This document shows, piece after piece, positions 8,457 to 16,160 of a DNA stretch of 64,000 nt. The DNA lies in contig JAWKNW010000026.1 in assembly GCA_041391505.1 (NCBI GenBank), positions 1-64,000 of the forward strand, read 5' to 3'. Below the pieces are notes generated by a model, which saw only the letters and a list, made by a program, of their open reading frames with translations, ran no database searches and was not told the origin of the DNA. The stretch's first letter is position 1; each line of letters begins with the position of its first letter. Both the position numbers and the translations under genes were made by a program. The DNA comes from Rhodothermales bacterium. Its GTDB lineage: Bacteria; Bacteroidota; Rhodothermia; Rhodothermales; JAHQVL01.

Positions 8457-9086
8457 CTAATCAAGGAACTCAACATACAAACCAACCGCCTCCGCCACAT
8501 CTTCCGCCGTCAGTATCCCCGACAGCACCGCCACGCCATACGCGCCGGCCTCCAGGCACGCCGGCACGCGGTCCGGGGTGATCCCGCCGAGGGCGAAGAC
8601 CGGGATATCGACGGCAGCGGCACACGCGGCGAGGGCATCCAGGCCGGCGGCGGGCGCGCCGGGTTTGCTCGTTGTGGGAAATACCGGGCTAAAAAATACG
8701 TAGTCGGCGCCCTCCATCGCGGCGATGCGCGCGGCTTCGATCGAGTGGGCCGCGTATCCGAGGACAACCCGGGGGTCGATCACCGCACGAACGGACTGGA
8801 CGGACGGCCCACGGTGTCCTACATGGACGCCCTCGATCCCCGCACCGGCCAGGTCCGGCCGGCTGTTCACGGAGATGAGCACGTCGGAATCGATGCGGCG
8901 CAGCCGTCTCACCAGGTCGCCGGCCGCGGCGCCGAATGCGCACGCATCGGCTTCGTGATCGCGCAGCTGGACCCACGTTACTCCGGCCTCGACCGCCTCG
9001 CCCACGCGATCGGCCACAACGGGATCGACAAACCGGTCGGCGACGAGGACGAGTCGGGGCAGCTTCGTCGCGCGCACGCCGTTCAT
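8457..9086 (-). CDS. thiE: Thiamine-phosphate synthase ThiE
   Basis: Joins HMP-diphosphate and the thiazole phosphate carboxylate to form thiamine monophosphate. 209-residue TIM barrel. Recognisable segments are GVTWVQLRDHEADA with the substrate-binding Arg, LISVNSRPDLA in place of the usual iN(D) stretch, GVHVGHRG, VLGYAAHSIEAARIA, GADYVFFSPVFPTTSKPGAP and PVFALGGITPDRV. Its ATG overlaps the thiG stop by 4 bp, indicating translational coupling. Some usually conserved residues differ (GHRGPSVQ for GqxDlp), within the range seen for ThiE/TenI. Operon context makes ThiE the better name than the regulator-like TenI. Confidence 0.9.
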   Translation of the reverse strand: MNGVRATKLPRLVLVADRFVDPVVADRVGEAVEAGVTWVQLRDHEADACAFGAAAGDLVRRLRRIDSDVLISVNSRPDLAGAGIEGVHVGHRGPSVQSVRAVIDPRVVLGYAAHSIEAARIAAMEGADYVFFSPVFPTTSKPGAPAAGLDALAACAAAVDIPVFALGGITPDRVPACLEAGAYGVAVLSGILTAEDVAEAVGLYVEFLD

Positions 9087-9973
9087 GGCGTGCCGTCGCC
9101 CACCTGAATCCGTCCCTCTTCCGGAGATGAGGCTCGCGCGTAATAACGCCGCGGGATCCGGCCGGCGCGACGCGCTTCGCGGCCGGCGAGGACGGCATGC
9201 CGCATCGCCGAGGCCATCTGGACCGGATGCTGGGCGTTGGAGATGGCGGTATTCAGGAGGATGCCGTCGTACCCCAGCTCCATGGCCTTCGCCGCGTCGC
9301 TCGCGGTGCCGATGCCGGCGTCCACCAGCAGCGGTACGTAGTCGATGAGTTCGCGGATGAGCGTCAGGTTATAGGGATTGACCAGCCCCATCCCGCTCCC
9401 GATGGGCGACGCCAGCGGCATGACGGCCGCGCAGCCCATGTCGGCCAGTTTGCGGCAGGTGATCGGATCGTCGTTGCTGTAGGCCATCACCGTGAAACCG
9501 TCATCGATGAGCGCTTTGGCCGCCTTCAGCAACTGCTCGACATCCGGCATCAGCGTCTCGTTGTCGCCGATGACTTCCAGCTTGACCAGCTCGGTTTCGA
9601 GCGCCTCGCGGGCCAGCTGCGCCACCAGCACGGCCTCTTTCGCCGTGTAGCAGCCGGCGGTATTCGGGAGCAGGCGGTACCCGCCCCGCCGCAGCAGATC
9701 CAGCAGGCTCTCCTCCCCCTGATCCGCCAGATTCACGCGCCGAATCGCCACCGTCACCAGCTCGGTCTCCGCCGCTGCCAGCGCGTCGAGCAACACCTTC
9801 ATCGTCGGATACCCGCTGGTGCCCAGCAGGAGCCGCGAGGTAAACGTATAGGGACCGACCTGAAACGGGTCGGCTTGAACGGGAACGTCTTCGGCGGCTG
9901 TTATCACGGGTTGCAGGTCACTGGACATCGGGCACGGGTCATCGGTCATTGGACACGGGTCATCGGCACTCAT
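9083..9973 (-). CDS. thiG: Thiazole synthase ThiG
   Basis: Forms the thiazole phosphate of thiamine from deoxyxylulose phosphate, ThiS thiocarboxylate and an imine from glycine. The core begins at FQVGPYTFTSRLLLGTSGYP. The Schiff-base lysine is in ELVKLEVIGD. The phosphate-binding region is MPLASPIGSGMGLVNPYNL, followed by PLLVDAGIGTASDAAKAMEL and LNTAISNAQHP. The dehydroglycine donor is probably made by the oxidase ThiO two genes upstream rather than ThiH. Odd: the first ~20 residues (MSADDPCPMTDDPCPMSSD) are written by a short DNA repeat of atgacc/gtgccc words. The ATG at 9973 overlaps the thiS stop by 4 bp, so the repeat appears to be translated, although MSSDLQ is an alternative start. 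Confidence 0.95.
   Translation of the reverse strand: MSADDPCPMTDDPCPMSSDLQPVITAAEDVPVQADPFQVGPYTFTSRLLLGTSGYPTMKVLLDALAAAETELVTVAIRRVNLADQGEESLLDLLRRGGYRLLPNTAGCYTAKEAVLVAQLAREALETELVKLEVIGDNETLMPDVEQLLKAAKALIDDGFTVMAYSNDDPITCRKLADMGCAAVMPLASPIGSGMGLVNPYNLTLIRELIDYVPLLVDAGIGTASDAAKAMELGYDGILLNTAISNAQHPVQMASAMRHAVLAGREARRAGRIPRRYYARASSPEEGRIQVGDGTP
9917..9972. repeat. ATGACC/GTGCCC short repeat inside the thiG 5' end
   Basis: On the coding strand the words atgacccgtg, atgaccgatg, acccgtgcccgatg and ccagtgacc recur at about 10-15 base spacing. A smaller patch of the same kind is at 8390-8412, where it forms the first codons of thiD and their upstream side. It looks like an intergenic repeat absorbed into coding sequence. 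Confidence 0.6.
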
Positions 9974-10191
9974 CCTCCTTGCCGGGCCGTCACGATCTCG
10001 ACGCGATCGCCCGCTTTGAGCGCGGTGGCGCCCCAGGCGGCGCGGCGGACGATCTCGTCGTTGATGGCCACCGCCACGCCCCGCGTCGCTTCCGGCGAGA
10101 TGCCCAGATCGAGCAGGACGTCGGGAAGCCAGGTATCGGCCGCGATCGTGCGGCGCGATCCGTTGACGGTGATGGTGAGCGAGTCCGGCAT
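9970..10191 (-). CDS. thiS: Sulfur carrier protein ThiS
   Basis: Small ubiquitin-like protein whose C-terminal Gly-Gly is adenylated and converted to a thiocarboxylate to deliver sulfur to ThiG. 73 residues from ATG 10191 (MPDSLTITVNGSRR), with ATRGVAVAINDEIVRRAAW in the middle and a GDRVEIVTARQGG ending. A longer frame to 10254 would overlap thiO and adds a Pro-rich stretch, so it is rejected. Overlaps thiG by 4 bp. The adenylating enzyme ThiF/MoeB is not in the window. Confidence 0.93.
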   Translation of the reverse strand: MPDSLTITVNGSRRTIAADTWLPDVLLDLGISPEATRGVAVAINDEIVRRAAWGATALKAGDRVEIVTARQGG

Positions 10192-10240
10192 GGCGGGTAG
10201 CGGGGGGTCGATGGTAGGTCTGGGCGGGTTACCTTTGCGG

Positions 10241-11359
10241 TCAGGCCGAGGCAAAGCGTTTCGGCGAGAACGGCACCAGCCAACGCGAGGTTTCCCCGCG
10301 GAGAATGAGGCCGGCCATCTCCTGGGCCGTGATCGGGGTGTAGAGAATGCCGTTTCGGTAGTGCCCCGTCGCGAACAGGACGCCCGGCGCGTCCGACGCG
10401 CCGAGCAGCGGCATGTGGTCCCGACTGCCCGGACGCAGGCCGGCCCAGGTCTCGGTGACCTGCAGGTCCATGATCCCCGGCACGGCTTCCCACACGCCTT
10501 CGAGCAGCTTGTGCATCCCGCCGGCCGTCACGCGGGTGTCGAAGCCCATCTCCTCCACCGTCGCCCCCACCAGCAGACGGCCCGACGATTTGGGCGCGAT
10601 GTACGCGCGGGGCGACCAGACCACATGCCGCAGCCCGAACGGCGCCTCCATCTGAACCTGGATGATCTGCCCCTTGACCGGGCGCACGGCGGGGCGCGCT
10701 TCCGGGGCCAGCCCGTCGACCTGACGTGACCACGCGCCGGCGGCCAGCACGACCGTAGACCCCTCTACCCGCTCTCCGGAAGTGAGGACCACGGCCGGAG
10801 CGTTCGCGTCCGGAACGATCGTGGCGACGGGTGTGTGCTCGCGCAGCTGGCCGCCGTGCTTGAGGAAACCGGCTTTCAGCGCTTCCACCAGCAGGCGGTT
10901 GTCGACCTGATGGTCGCCGGCGGCATAGACGGCGCCCGCCAGGGCCGGCGCGAGGAACGGCTCGAGGTCCAGCGCCTCGGAGCCGGTCAGCCATTCGACC
11001 GCCAGCCCTTCGCCCTTCTGAAACTGATAGATCCGGCGTAGCGCCTCCAGACTGTCCCGATCCGGTGCGATGTGGATCGTGCCCTCGGTCCGGTAGTCGA
11101 CCGGCAGCCCGGTGTCCTCCTCGAGATCGCGGGCAAAATCAGCCCAGCGCCGCATGCTTTCCTTCCCGAACACATACAGGGGCTGGTCCTCGAACCCCAT
11201 CTCGGTCTGCGGCGCGAGCATGCCGGCGTTCAGCCACGAGGCGCCACGGCCGGCCGCGCCGCGTTCGAACACGAGCGTCGCCTGGCCGGCCCGCGCCAGT
11301 TCGCGCCCAAGGGAAAGCCCGATGACGCCGCCGCCGATGATGAGTACGGGTGATGACAT
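10241..11359 (-). CDS. thiO: Glycine oxidase ThiO
   Basis: FAD enzyme oxidising glycine to the imine used by ThiG. 372 residues. FAD-binding SSPVLIIGGGVIGLSLGREL is at the N-terminus, followed by LVFERGAAGRGASWLNAGML. Substrate-side segments include VKGQIIQVQME and YIAPKSSGRLLVGATVEEMG, and the C-terminal FAD motif is WAGLRPGSRDHMPLLGAS...GHYRNGILYTPITAQ. ATG 11359 is chosen because it opens onto the Rossmann strand. The frame upstream encodes Pro-rich repeat sequence. First gene of the thiamine operon. I looked for a TPP riboswitch upstream and did not find its conserved parts. Confidence 0.93.
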   Translation of the reverse strand: MSSPVLIIGGGVIGLSLGRELARAGQATLVFERGAAGRGASWLNAGMLAPQTEMGFEDQPLYVFGKESMRRWADFARDLEEDTGLPVDYRTEGTIHIAPDRDSLEALRRIYQFQKGEGLAVEWLTGSEALDLEPFLAPALAGAVYAAGDHQVDNRLLVEALKAGFLKHGGQLREHTPVATIVPDANAPAVVLTSGERVEGSTVVLAAGAWSRQVDGLAPEARPAVRPVKGQIIQVQMEAPFGLRHVVWSPRAYIAPKSSGRLLVGATVEEMGFDTRVTAGGMHKLLEGVWEAVPGIMDLQVTETWAGLRPGSRDHMPLLGASDAPGVLFATGHYRNGILYTPITAQEMAGLILRGETSRWLVPFSPKRFASA

Positions 11360-11693
11360 GGGGGAGTAGGGGGGGATGGGGGAGATGGGGGGGGGAGGTT
11401 GAAGATACATACGGCAGGTTCGAAAAATCGACGGTATGCAATTGCCGGGAAGATCCCGAATCATCACCATGCGACCTCCGTTTGAGTACCGGGATTCCTA
11501 TATTCGCCAGCAGATCATCTGCCCGGCGTCCCGCATCCTGTATCCAGCATCCCTTACCCAACATCCTGCATCCTGCATCCCGCATCCTGCATCCAACATC
11601 CTGCATCCAACATCCTGCATCCAACATCCTGCATCCATCATCTAACATCCCACACCCGACCTCCAGCATCCCTTACCCAGCACCCGATTCCCC
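11360..11693. repeat. Divergent thiO/FAD-oxidoreductase gap filled with two kinds of short repeats
   Basis: 334 bp between divergent genes. 11360-11397 is a G-rich ggggga(g/t)-type tract directly upstream of thiO. 11518-11690 is an array of about ten catcctgcatcc/catccaacatcc words with 11-13 base periodicity, running to within a few bases of the TTG start of the next gene. Unlike other sites in the window it has no clear facing inverted arm. Both promoters must lie within or between these repeats (11400-11515). Confidence 0.75.
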
Positions 11694-12779
11694 TTGCCTG
11701 ACATAGATACCCTCATCGTCGGAGCCGGTCTCGCCGGCGCGGCGGCCGCTTTTTCTCTTTCCCGCACGCAGCGCGTCACCCTGATCGATGCCGAGACCCC
11801 GGCTTCGGGCGCGTCCGGCATCGCGGCCGGCATGGTCAACCCCATCAGCGGGCTGCGCGCCAAGCCGGTTTGGCGCATGGAGGAAGCGATGGAGGGGCTC
11901 GAACGGATGATCGATGCGGTCGGGGCCGGAGCCGGCTACGACCGGCGCGGCGTGCTGCGGCCGGCGAAGGACGAGGAGCAGGCCGGCTTCTTCAAGGAGA
12001 GCGCCGAGCGGCTGCCGGAGGACACCACCTGGCTGGAGCCCGAGGCGGTCAAGGCCCTCCACCCGATCGCCACCGCGCCGTTCGGGGCGCTGCACGTCCA
12101 TGCCGGCGGCGTCGTGGACGCGCGGCGGTTCATCGAGGCCCTGCTTGCGGGCGGCGTCGCGCAAGGGCTGACGGTCGTCAACCGCGCCCGGCTCGTGGGA
12201 TGGAAGCCGATCCGAAACGGCGTCTCCGTCGAGATCTCCTACCCCGCCGAAGGGCGGCGTTCGACGATCGAGGCCGGCCGGCTCGTGCTCGCCCTCGGCG
12301 CCGGCATCTCCGGCTTCGACGCCCTGAGCAAGCTGGATCTGCACGCCATCAAGGGGCAGGTCGTGCGCCTGATCCGTCCGCCGGCGCCGCCCGGGCTGCT
12401 GCTGCCGCTCTCGGGCTATGGGTATGCGATCGACGAAGGCTCCACGATGCTCATCGGCAGCTCGTACGAACATACGTTTTCCGACCTCGCGCCGTCGCCG
12501 GCGGTGTCCCGCAAGCTCGTCCGCGAGGCGACGCGCCTCATCCCCCGGCTTTCGCATTGCCGCATCATGGAGGCCGCGACGGGCATCCGCGTCACCGTGC
12601 CCGGCACCCGCCTCCCCATGGTCGGCCCGCTCGCCGGCCAGGAGCGGGTGTGGATCGTCTCCGGACTCGGTTCAAAAGGCCTGCTGATGGCGCCGATGAT
12701 CGGCTGGAATCTGCCCGATTACTTCGCCGCCCCGTCCGACATCCCGCGCGAAATCCAGATTCGGGTTAAGACCGGATGA
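11694..12779 (+). CDS. FAD-dependent oxidoreductase, DAO (D-amino-acid oxidase) family
   Basis: 361 residues. N-terminal FAD-binding DTLIVGAGLAGAAAAFSLSR and LIDAETPASGASGIAAGMVN, with a DAO-type substrate domain. Middle segments LHPIATAPFGALHVHAGGVVD and LDLHAIKGQVVRLIRP resemble the FAD part of the tRNA-modifying enzyme MnmC and ThiO-like oxidases. The C-terminus has EAATGIRVTVPGTRLPMVGPL and VSGLGSKGLLMAPMI. Start is TTG 11694, immediately after the repeat array. No ATG precedes the Rossmann strand. Divergent from thiO. Substrate unknown: it could be an MnmC oxidase domain standing alone or a glycine/sarcosine-type oxidase. Confidence 0.8.
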   Translation: MPDIDTLIVGAGLAGAAAAFSLSRTQRVTLIDAETPASGASGIAAGMVNPISGLRAKPVWRMEEAMEGLERMIDAVGAGAGYDRRGVLRPAKDEEQAGFFKESAERLPEDTTWLEPEAVKALHPIATAPFGALHVHAGGVVDARRFIEALLAGGVAQGLTVVNRARLVGWKPIRNGVSVEISYPAEGRRSTIEAGRLVLALGAGISGFDALSKLDLHAIKGQVVRLIRPPAPPGLLLPLSGYGYAIDEGSTMLIGSSYEHTFSDLAPSPAVSRKLVREATRLIPRLSHCRIMEAATGIRVTVPGTRLPMVGPLAGQERVWIVSGLGSKGLLMAPMIGWNLPDYFAAPSDIPREIQIRVKTG

Positions 12780-13004
12780 TAAAAGCGCTTCCGCCGGAAT
12801 GCCTTTGAACTTTAGCCAAAAAGGGGCGTTGGGTCTCCACGATTTCGACCCGACGACGTACTTTCCAGCGCAGCGCGACCCGAATGGGCGGGACCCCAAA
12901 GCCGCCGCCCACCCGACGCCTGCACGCATCCGCGGCACCAACCGCAACGCAGCCGGGATGCCGTACCGTACGTTCCCAAACCAGAATGGAGGCAAACAAG
13001 CTCT

Positions 13005-14084
13005 ATGGCAGACGTGACTACCGCACCGGTCGCGGACCTTCTCGGCGATGAAGCCGCTTACCTGCTCGATCACAAGTCGACCACCATCCCCCGCGAGACC
13101 CTGCATCTGCCAGGCCCTGATTTCATCGACCGCATCTGGGCGCAGTCCGACCGCACGCCGCAGGTGCTCCGTTCGATGCAGTCCCTGTTCGACCACGGCC
13201 GGCTCGGCGGCACGGGCTACGTGTCGATCCTTCCGGTGGACCAGGGCATCGAGCACTCCGCTGGCGCGTCGTTCGCGAAGAATCCGGCGTACTTCGATCC
13301 CGAGAACATCGTGAAGCTCGCCATCGAAGGCGGCTGCAACGCCGTGGCATCGACCTACGGGGTGCTGGGCGCCGTATCGCGCAAGTACGCGCACAAGATC
13401 CCCTTCATCCTGAAGATCAACCACAACGAACTCCTGACCTACCCGAATACGTTCGACCAGATCATGTTCGCGCAGATCGAGGACGCGTGGAACATGGGCT
13501 GCGTGGGCGTCGGCGCGACGATCTACTTCGGCTCCGAAGAGTCCGGCCGGCAGCTCGTCGAGGTCTCCGAGGCCTTCTCGCGCGCCCATGAACTGGGCAT
13601 GACGACGATCCTCTGGTGCTACATGCGCAACAGCGGCTTCAAGGTCGACGGCGTCAACTACGAGACCGGCGCCGACCTCACCGGCCAGGCCAACCACCTG
13701 GGCGTGACGATCGAGGCCGACATCATCAAGCAGAAGCAGCCGGACTGCAACGGCGGCTTCAAGGCGCTCAACGCCGGCAACAGCAGCTACGGCAAGCTCG
13801 ACGAGCGGATCTACACCAAGCTCACGTCCGATCACCCGATCGACCTGACGCGCTACCAGGTGGCGAACTGCTACATGGGCCGCGCCGGCCTCATCAACTC
13901 GGGCGGCGGCTCGGGCAAGAACGACCTCCAGGAGGCCGTTCGTACCGCGGTGATCAACAAGCGCGCCGGCGGCATGGGCCTTATCTCGGGCCGCAAGGCG
14001 TTCCAGAAGCCGATGGATGACGGTGTCGAGCTGCTCCATGCCATCCAGGACGTGTACCTCGACAAGCACGTCACGATCGCCTGA
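13005..14084 (+). CDS. fbaB: Class I fructose-bisphosphate aldolase (DhnA/FbaB type)
   Basis: Cleaves or forms fructose 1,6-bisphosphate through a lysine Schiff base. 359 residues. Family hallmarks are SILPVDQGIEHSAGASFAKN, GGCNAVASTYGVLG, PFILKINHNELLTYP, GVGATIYFGSEES, TTILWCYMRN, and C-terminal AGLINSGGGSGKNDLQEAV plus KRAGGMGLISGRKAFQKP, a phosphate-binding region. This is the longer bacterial version of the archaeal-type enzyme. GGAGG at 12988-12992 precedes ATG 13005. Followed by a clear terminator, so probably a single transcription unit. The 225-bp gap upstream has no other recognisable feature. Confidence 0.95.
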   Translation: MADVTTAPVADLLGDEAAYLLDHKSTTIPRETLHLPGPDFIDRIWAQSDRTPQVLRSMQSLFDHGRLGGTGYVSILPVDQGIEHSAGASFAKNPAYFDPENIVKLAIEGGCNAVASTYGVLGAVSRKYAHKIPFILKINHNELLTYPNTFDQIMFAQIEDAWNMGCVGVGATIYFGSEESGRQLVEVSEAFSRAHELGMTTILWCYMRNSGFKVDGVNYETGADLTGQANHLGVTIEADIIKQKQPDCNGGFKALNAGNSSYGKLDERIYTKLTSDHPIDLTRYQVANCYMGRAGLINSGGGSGKNDLQEAVRTAVINKRAGGMGLISGRKAFQKPMDDGVELLHAIQDVYLDKHVTIA

Positions 14085-14109
14085 CGCGATCCCGCAGCGA
14101 TTGTCGCAC

Positions 14110-14145
14110 GAGGCGGCCCGAGGCATCGGGTCGCCTCTTTTTTTT
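14110..14145 (+). terminator. Rho-independent terminator after the aldolase
   Basis: Stem gaggcggcccga (14110-14121) pairs with tcgggtcgcctc (14126-14137) across a 4-base loop, with one imperfect pair, followed by eight Ts. It lies 25 bp after the aldolase stop. Confidence 0.9.
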
Positions 14146-14359
14146 GCCGGCGCCGGCGGGGCGCCTATCGCGCGCGGCACACCGCTTGCATAGGGCGCAA
14201 CCGTGCGGTACCTTGAGCTGTCGCTCAAGCCTCCTCTGGCGTCTCTCTGCCCGGTCCGCCGTCCGTTTTGCCGCTCTACTTACGCTGTACGGCTTGTCTG
14301 TAAGGACCGTATCGTACCCGGGCTCGTCACGGACGCCGTCACATCGCCTCGTTCTGCCA

Positions 14360-14914
14360 ATGTCTTCGATGGGGGTACCTTCAACATTGCGCGCCTGGCT
14401 GCGCCGAATCGACGACCTCGATATCCGAATCGTCCGCGCCGTCGTCCTTAGCGCGCACCGGCCTTTCCAGAAACGCGCCACCGAGCTGATCTGCCGGCTC
14501 GGCAACGGATGGCTCTACCTCATCATGGGCCTCAGCGCCTGGATCGTCAAGGGCGACGCGGCGCACCGCATGATCGGCTGGTCGGCCCTCGCCGGCACCC
14601 TGGCGTTCCCGGTGTACTGGATCGTCAAGCGGTGGTCCGCCCGCGCCCGCCCCCATCACCGCGACCCGTCGCTCAACACCGGGCTCCGCACCCTGGATCT
14701 GTATTCCTTCCCGAGCGGGCACGCCATGACCGCGACCGCCGTCGGCCTCCCCTACGGCCTCACCCTCCCACACGCCTTTATTCCATTTGTCGTAGGCTGG
14801 CTCCTGATCGCCTGGTCCCGCCTCGCCTCCGGCCATCACTATCCATCCGACATCATCGCCGGCGCACTCATCGGCGTCGGCACCGCCATTACCGCCATGG
14901 CGCTGCTGCCATGA
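14360..14914 (+). CDS. PAP2-family membrane phosphatase
   Basis: 184-residue integral membrane lipid-phosphate phosphatase. The three PAP2 motifs are complete: K-R-W-S-A-R-A-R-P-H (KxxxxxxRP), SFPSGHAMT (PSGH) and SRLASGHHYPSDIIAG (SRxxxxxHxxxD). Hydrophobic helices surround them (WLYLIMGLSAWIV, FIPFVVGWLLIAW, GVGTAITAMALLP). ATG 14360 gives a normal-length protein. A frame open to 14144 runs through the terminator and is rejected. It could act on undecaprenyl or phosphatidylglycerol phosphates, and the sequence does not decide. It ends 32 bp before the unassigned six-gene cluster. Confidence 0.88.
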   Translation: MSSMGVPSTLRAWLRRIDDLDIRIVRAVVLSAHRPFQKRATELICRLGNGWLYLIMGLSAWIVKGDAAHRMIGWSALAGTLAFPVYWIVKRWSARARPHHRDPSLNTGLRTLDLYSFPSGHAMTATAVGLPYGLTLPHAFIPFVVGWLLIAWSRLASGHHYPSDIIAGALIGVGTAITAMALLP

Positions 14915-14946
14915 TCCCACATTGATCCATCATCCATCCCACATCC

Positions 14947-15444
14947 ATGGCTGATTATTCCCTGGACGTCGCCTCGCACGTCGATGTCGCCAATACGGGC
15001 GACAAGGCGTTCAAGACGGCATCGGGGCTGGAGGTGTCCAACAAGGACGGACAACCGTTCAAGTCGGACAGCACCCTCCGCGTCCCCGACCCGATCAAGA
15101 CCGAAAGTACCTTTTCCATCCCCGACCCGATCAAAACCGAAAGTACGCTCTCCATCCCCGATCCCATTAAGACGGAGAGCACGGCGGAGATCGACCTCAA
15201 GCCGGTGGCGCTGGATCAATGCCTGCGCATCCGGCTCGACCCCGTGCCGACGACACACCTCCATCAGCCGTATCGCCAGCACATCGGGTTTTCCCTGTTC
15301 GGCATCGAGATCTTCGGCATCGATCTGCACGGTGAAATGAATGCCTTTATAGAGGGATCGGATCGTAAGCCGCACGTGGTGCCGACACGCGCCCACACCG
15401 AAGACCATCGCGGACCCGGCGTCCGCATCCGGCTGGACCGCTGA
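14947..15444 (+). CDS. Uncharacterised repeat protein, first gene of the unassigned cluster
   Basis: 165 residues, no signal peptide or membrane helix, unrecognised. The N-terminal part (MADYSLDVASHVDV...) is polar. Residues 42-77 are three near-identical 12-residue repeats, STLRVPDPIKTE, STFSIPDPIKTE, STLSIPDPIKTE, then a partial fourth. The C-terminal ~85 residues form a different domain with hydrophobic strands (HIGFSLFGIEIFGIDLHGEM) and several His residues. The repeats suggest an extended scaffold or a repeated binding site. Begins 32 bp after the PAP2 gene and is followed after 99 bp (39 bp if TTG is used) by the Cys-rich gene. Confidence 0.6.
   Translation: MADYSLDVASHVDVANTGDKAFKTASGLEVSNKDGQPFKSDSTLRVPDPIKTESTFSIPDPIKTESTLSIPDPIKTESTAEIDLKPVALDQCLRIRLDPVPTTHLHQPYRQHIGFSLFGIEIFGIDLHGEMNAFIEGSDRKPHVVPTRAHTEDHRGPGVRIRLDR
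15070..15177 (+). repeat. In-frame 36-bp tandem repeat, three copies
   Basis: Units 15070-15105, 15106-15141 and 15142-15177 each encode S-T-x-x-(V/I)-P-D-P-I-K-T-E. Third-position differences between copies (atcaag/atcaaa/attaag for I-K) show the protein repeat is maintained rather than newly copied. Confidence 0.85.
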
Positions 15445-15543
15445 CGTTCCACGCCGCCCGCTATCACCCAACCGAGTACGACCTTGGACGAGACCTACCG
15501 CTCCGCGCGCCGGCGACCCGCCGTGCGCCGCGACCGCCATCCG

Positions 15544-16155
15544 ATGACCGACCCGAATCCGATCAACGACCTCCAGCAGGCCTGGACGGATCAGTGGGAC
15601 ACGTTCGTCACACCCGCCATGGACGCCTGGACCCGCCTCTGGAACGAGGCGCTCGACACCGCGCGCATGCCCCTGGAACGCAGCGCCGACCGCCCCCGGG
15701 AACGGCGTCGCCCTGAACACGACCCGTGCGGCTGCGGCTGCAAGGAGGGCGACTGCGCCTGCCGCTGCTGCATCGGACAGGCCGACATCGTTATCTATGC
15801 CTATCCCGGCGAACGGCGCATCGTCTCGATGGCGATCGAGAACCCGTTCCGCCGCCAGCGGGACGTCACGCTCGAACTGAGCGCGTTCGACGGGGAAAAA
15901 GACTGCCCCATCGACGTCAAGGGCCTCCTCGCCGGCGAGACGCAGTTTACCCTCCCCGCGTGCGACGAACGCGAAATCCTCGTCGCGATCGAGGTGGGCG
16001 ACCTCCGGCAGCAAGGACGCGTCGACACCTGCTGCGTGCGACGGGCCGACCTCCGGATCACCGGCTGCGACATCCGCCCCGTGCGCATCGCCGTGGCGGT
16101 GTTGCCGTTCACGTGCGATCGCTACGTCATCGACTGCGCCTGCGGGTGCTGCTGA
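15544..16155 (+). CDS. Uncharacterised Cys-rich protein with helical N-terminus
   Basis: 203 residues from ATG 15544. A TTG at 15484 would add 20 Arg-rich residues and cannot be excluded. Residues ~1-55 (INDLQQAWTDQWDTFVTPAM, DAWTRLWNEALDTA) look amphipathic and faintly phasin-like. A cysteine cluster follows (CGCGCKEGDCACRCC), then a beta-rich domain (ADIVIYAYPGERRIVSMAIE to FTLPACDEREILVAIEV), with more cysteines in DTCCVRR, ITGCDIR and the terminal DCACGCC. Over a dozen cysteines in a cytoplasmic-looking protein suggests metal binding or covalent cross-linking. The next gene has the same two-part plan. No family recognised. Confidence 0.6.
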   Translation: MTDPNPINDLQQAWTDQWDTFVTPAMDAWTRLWNEALDTARMPLERSADRPRERRRPEHDPCGCGCKEGDCACRCCIGQADIVIYAYPGERRIVSMAIENPFRRQRDVTLELSAFDGEKDCPIDVKGLLAGETQFTLPACDEREILVAIEVGDLRQQGRVDTCCVRRADLRITGCDIRPVRIAVAVLPFTCDRYVIDCACGCC

Positions 16156-16160
16156 CCATC

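Noticed and set aside
10192..10254. Longer ThiS N-terminus
   Set aside because: Adds a Pro/Arg-rich stretch overlapping thiO; MPDSLTITVNG is the normal ThiS start.
11360..11520. Possible TPP riboswitch before the thiamine operon
   Set aside because: I looked for the CUGAGA and ACCUGAUCUGGAUAAUGCCAG-like parts on the minus strand and did not find them.
14144..14359. Longer PAP2 N-terminus
   Set aside because: It would start inside the aldolase terminator and adds Arg/Ser-rich residues not seen in the family.
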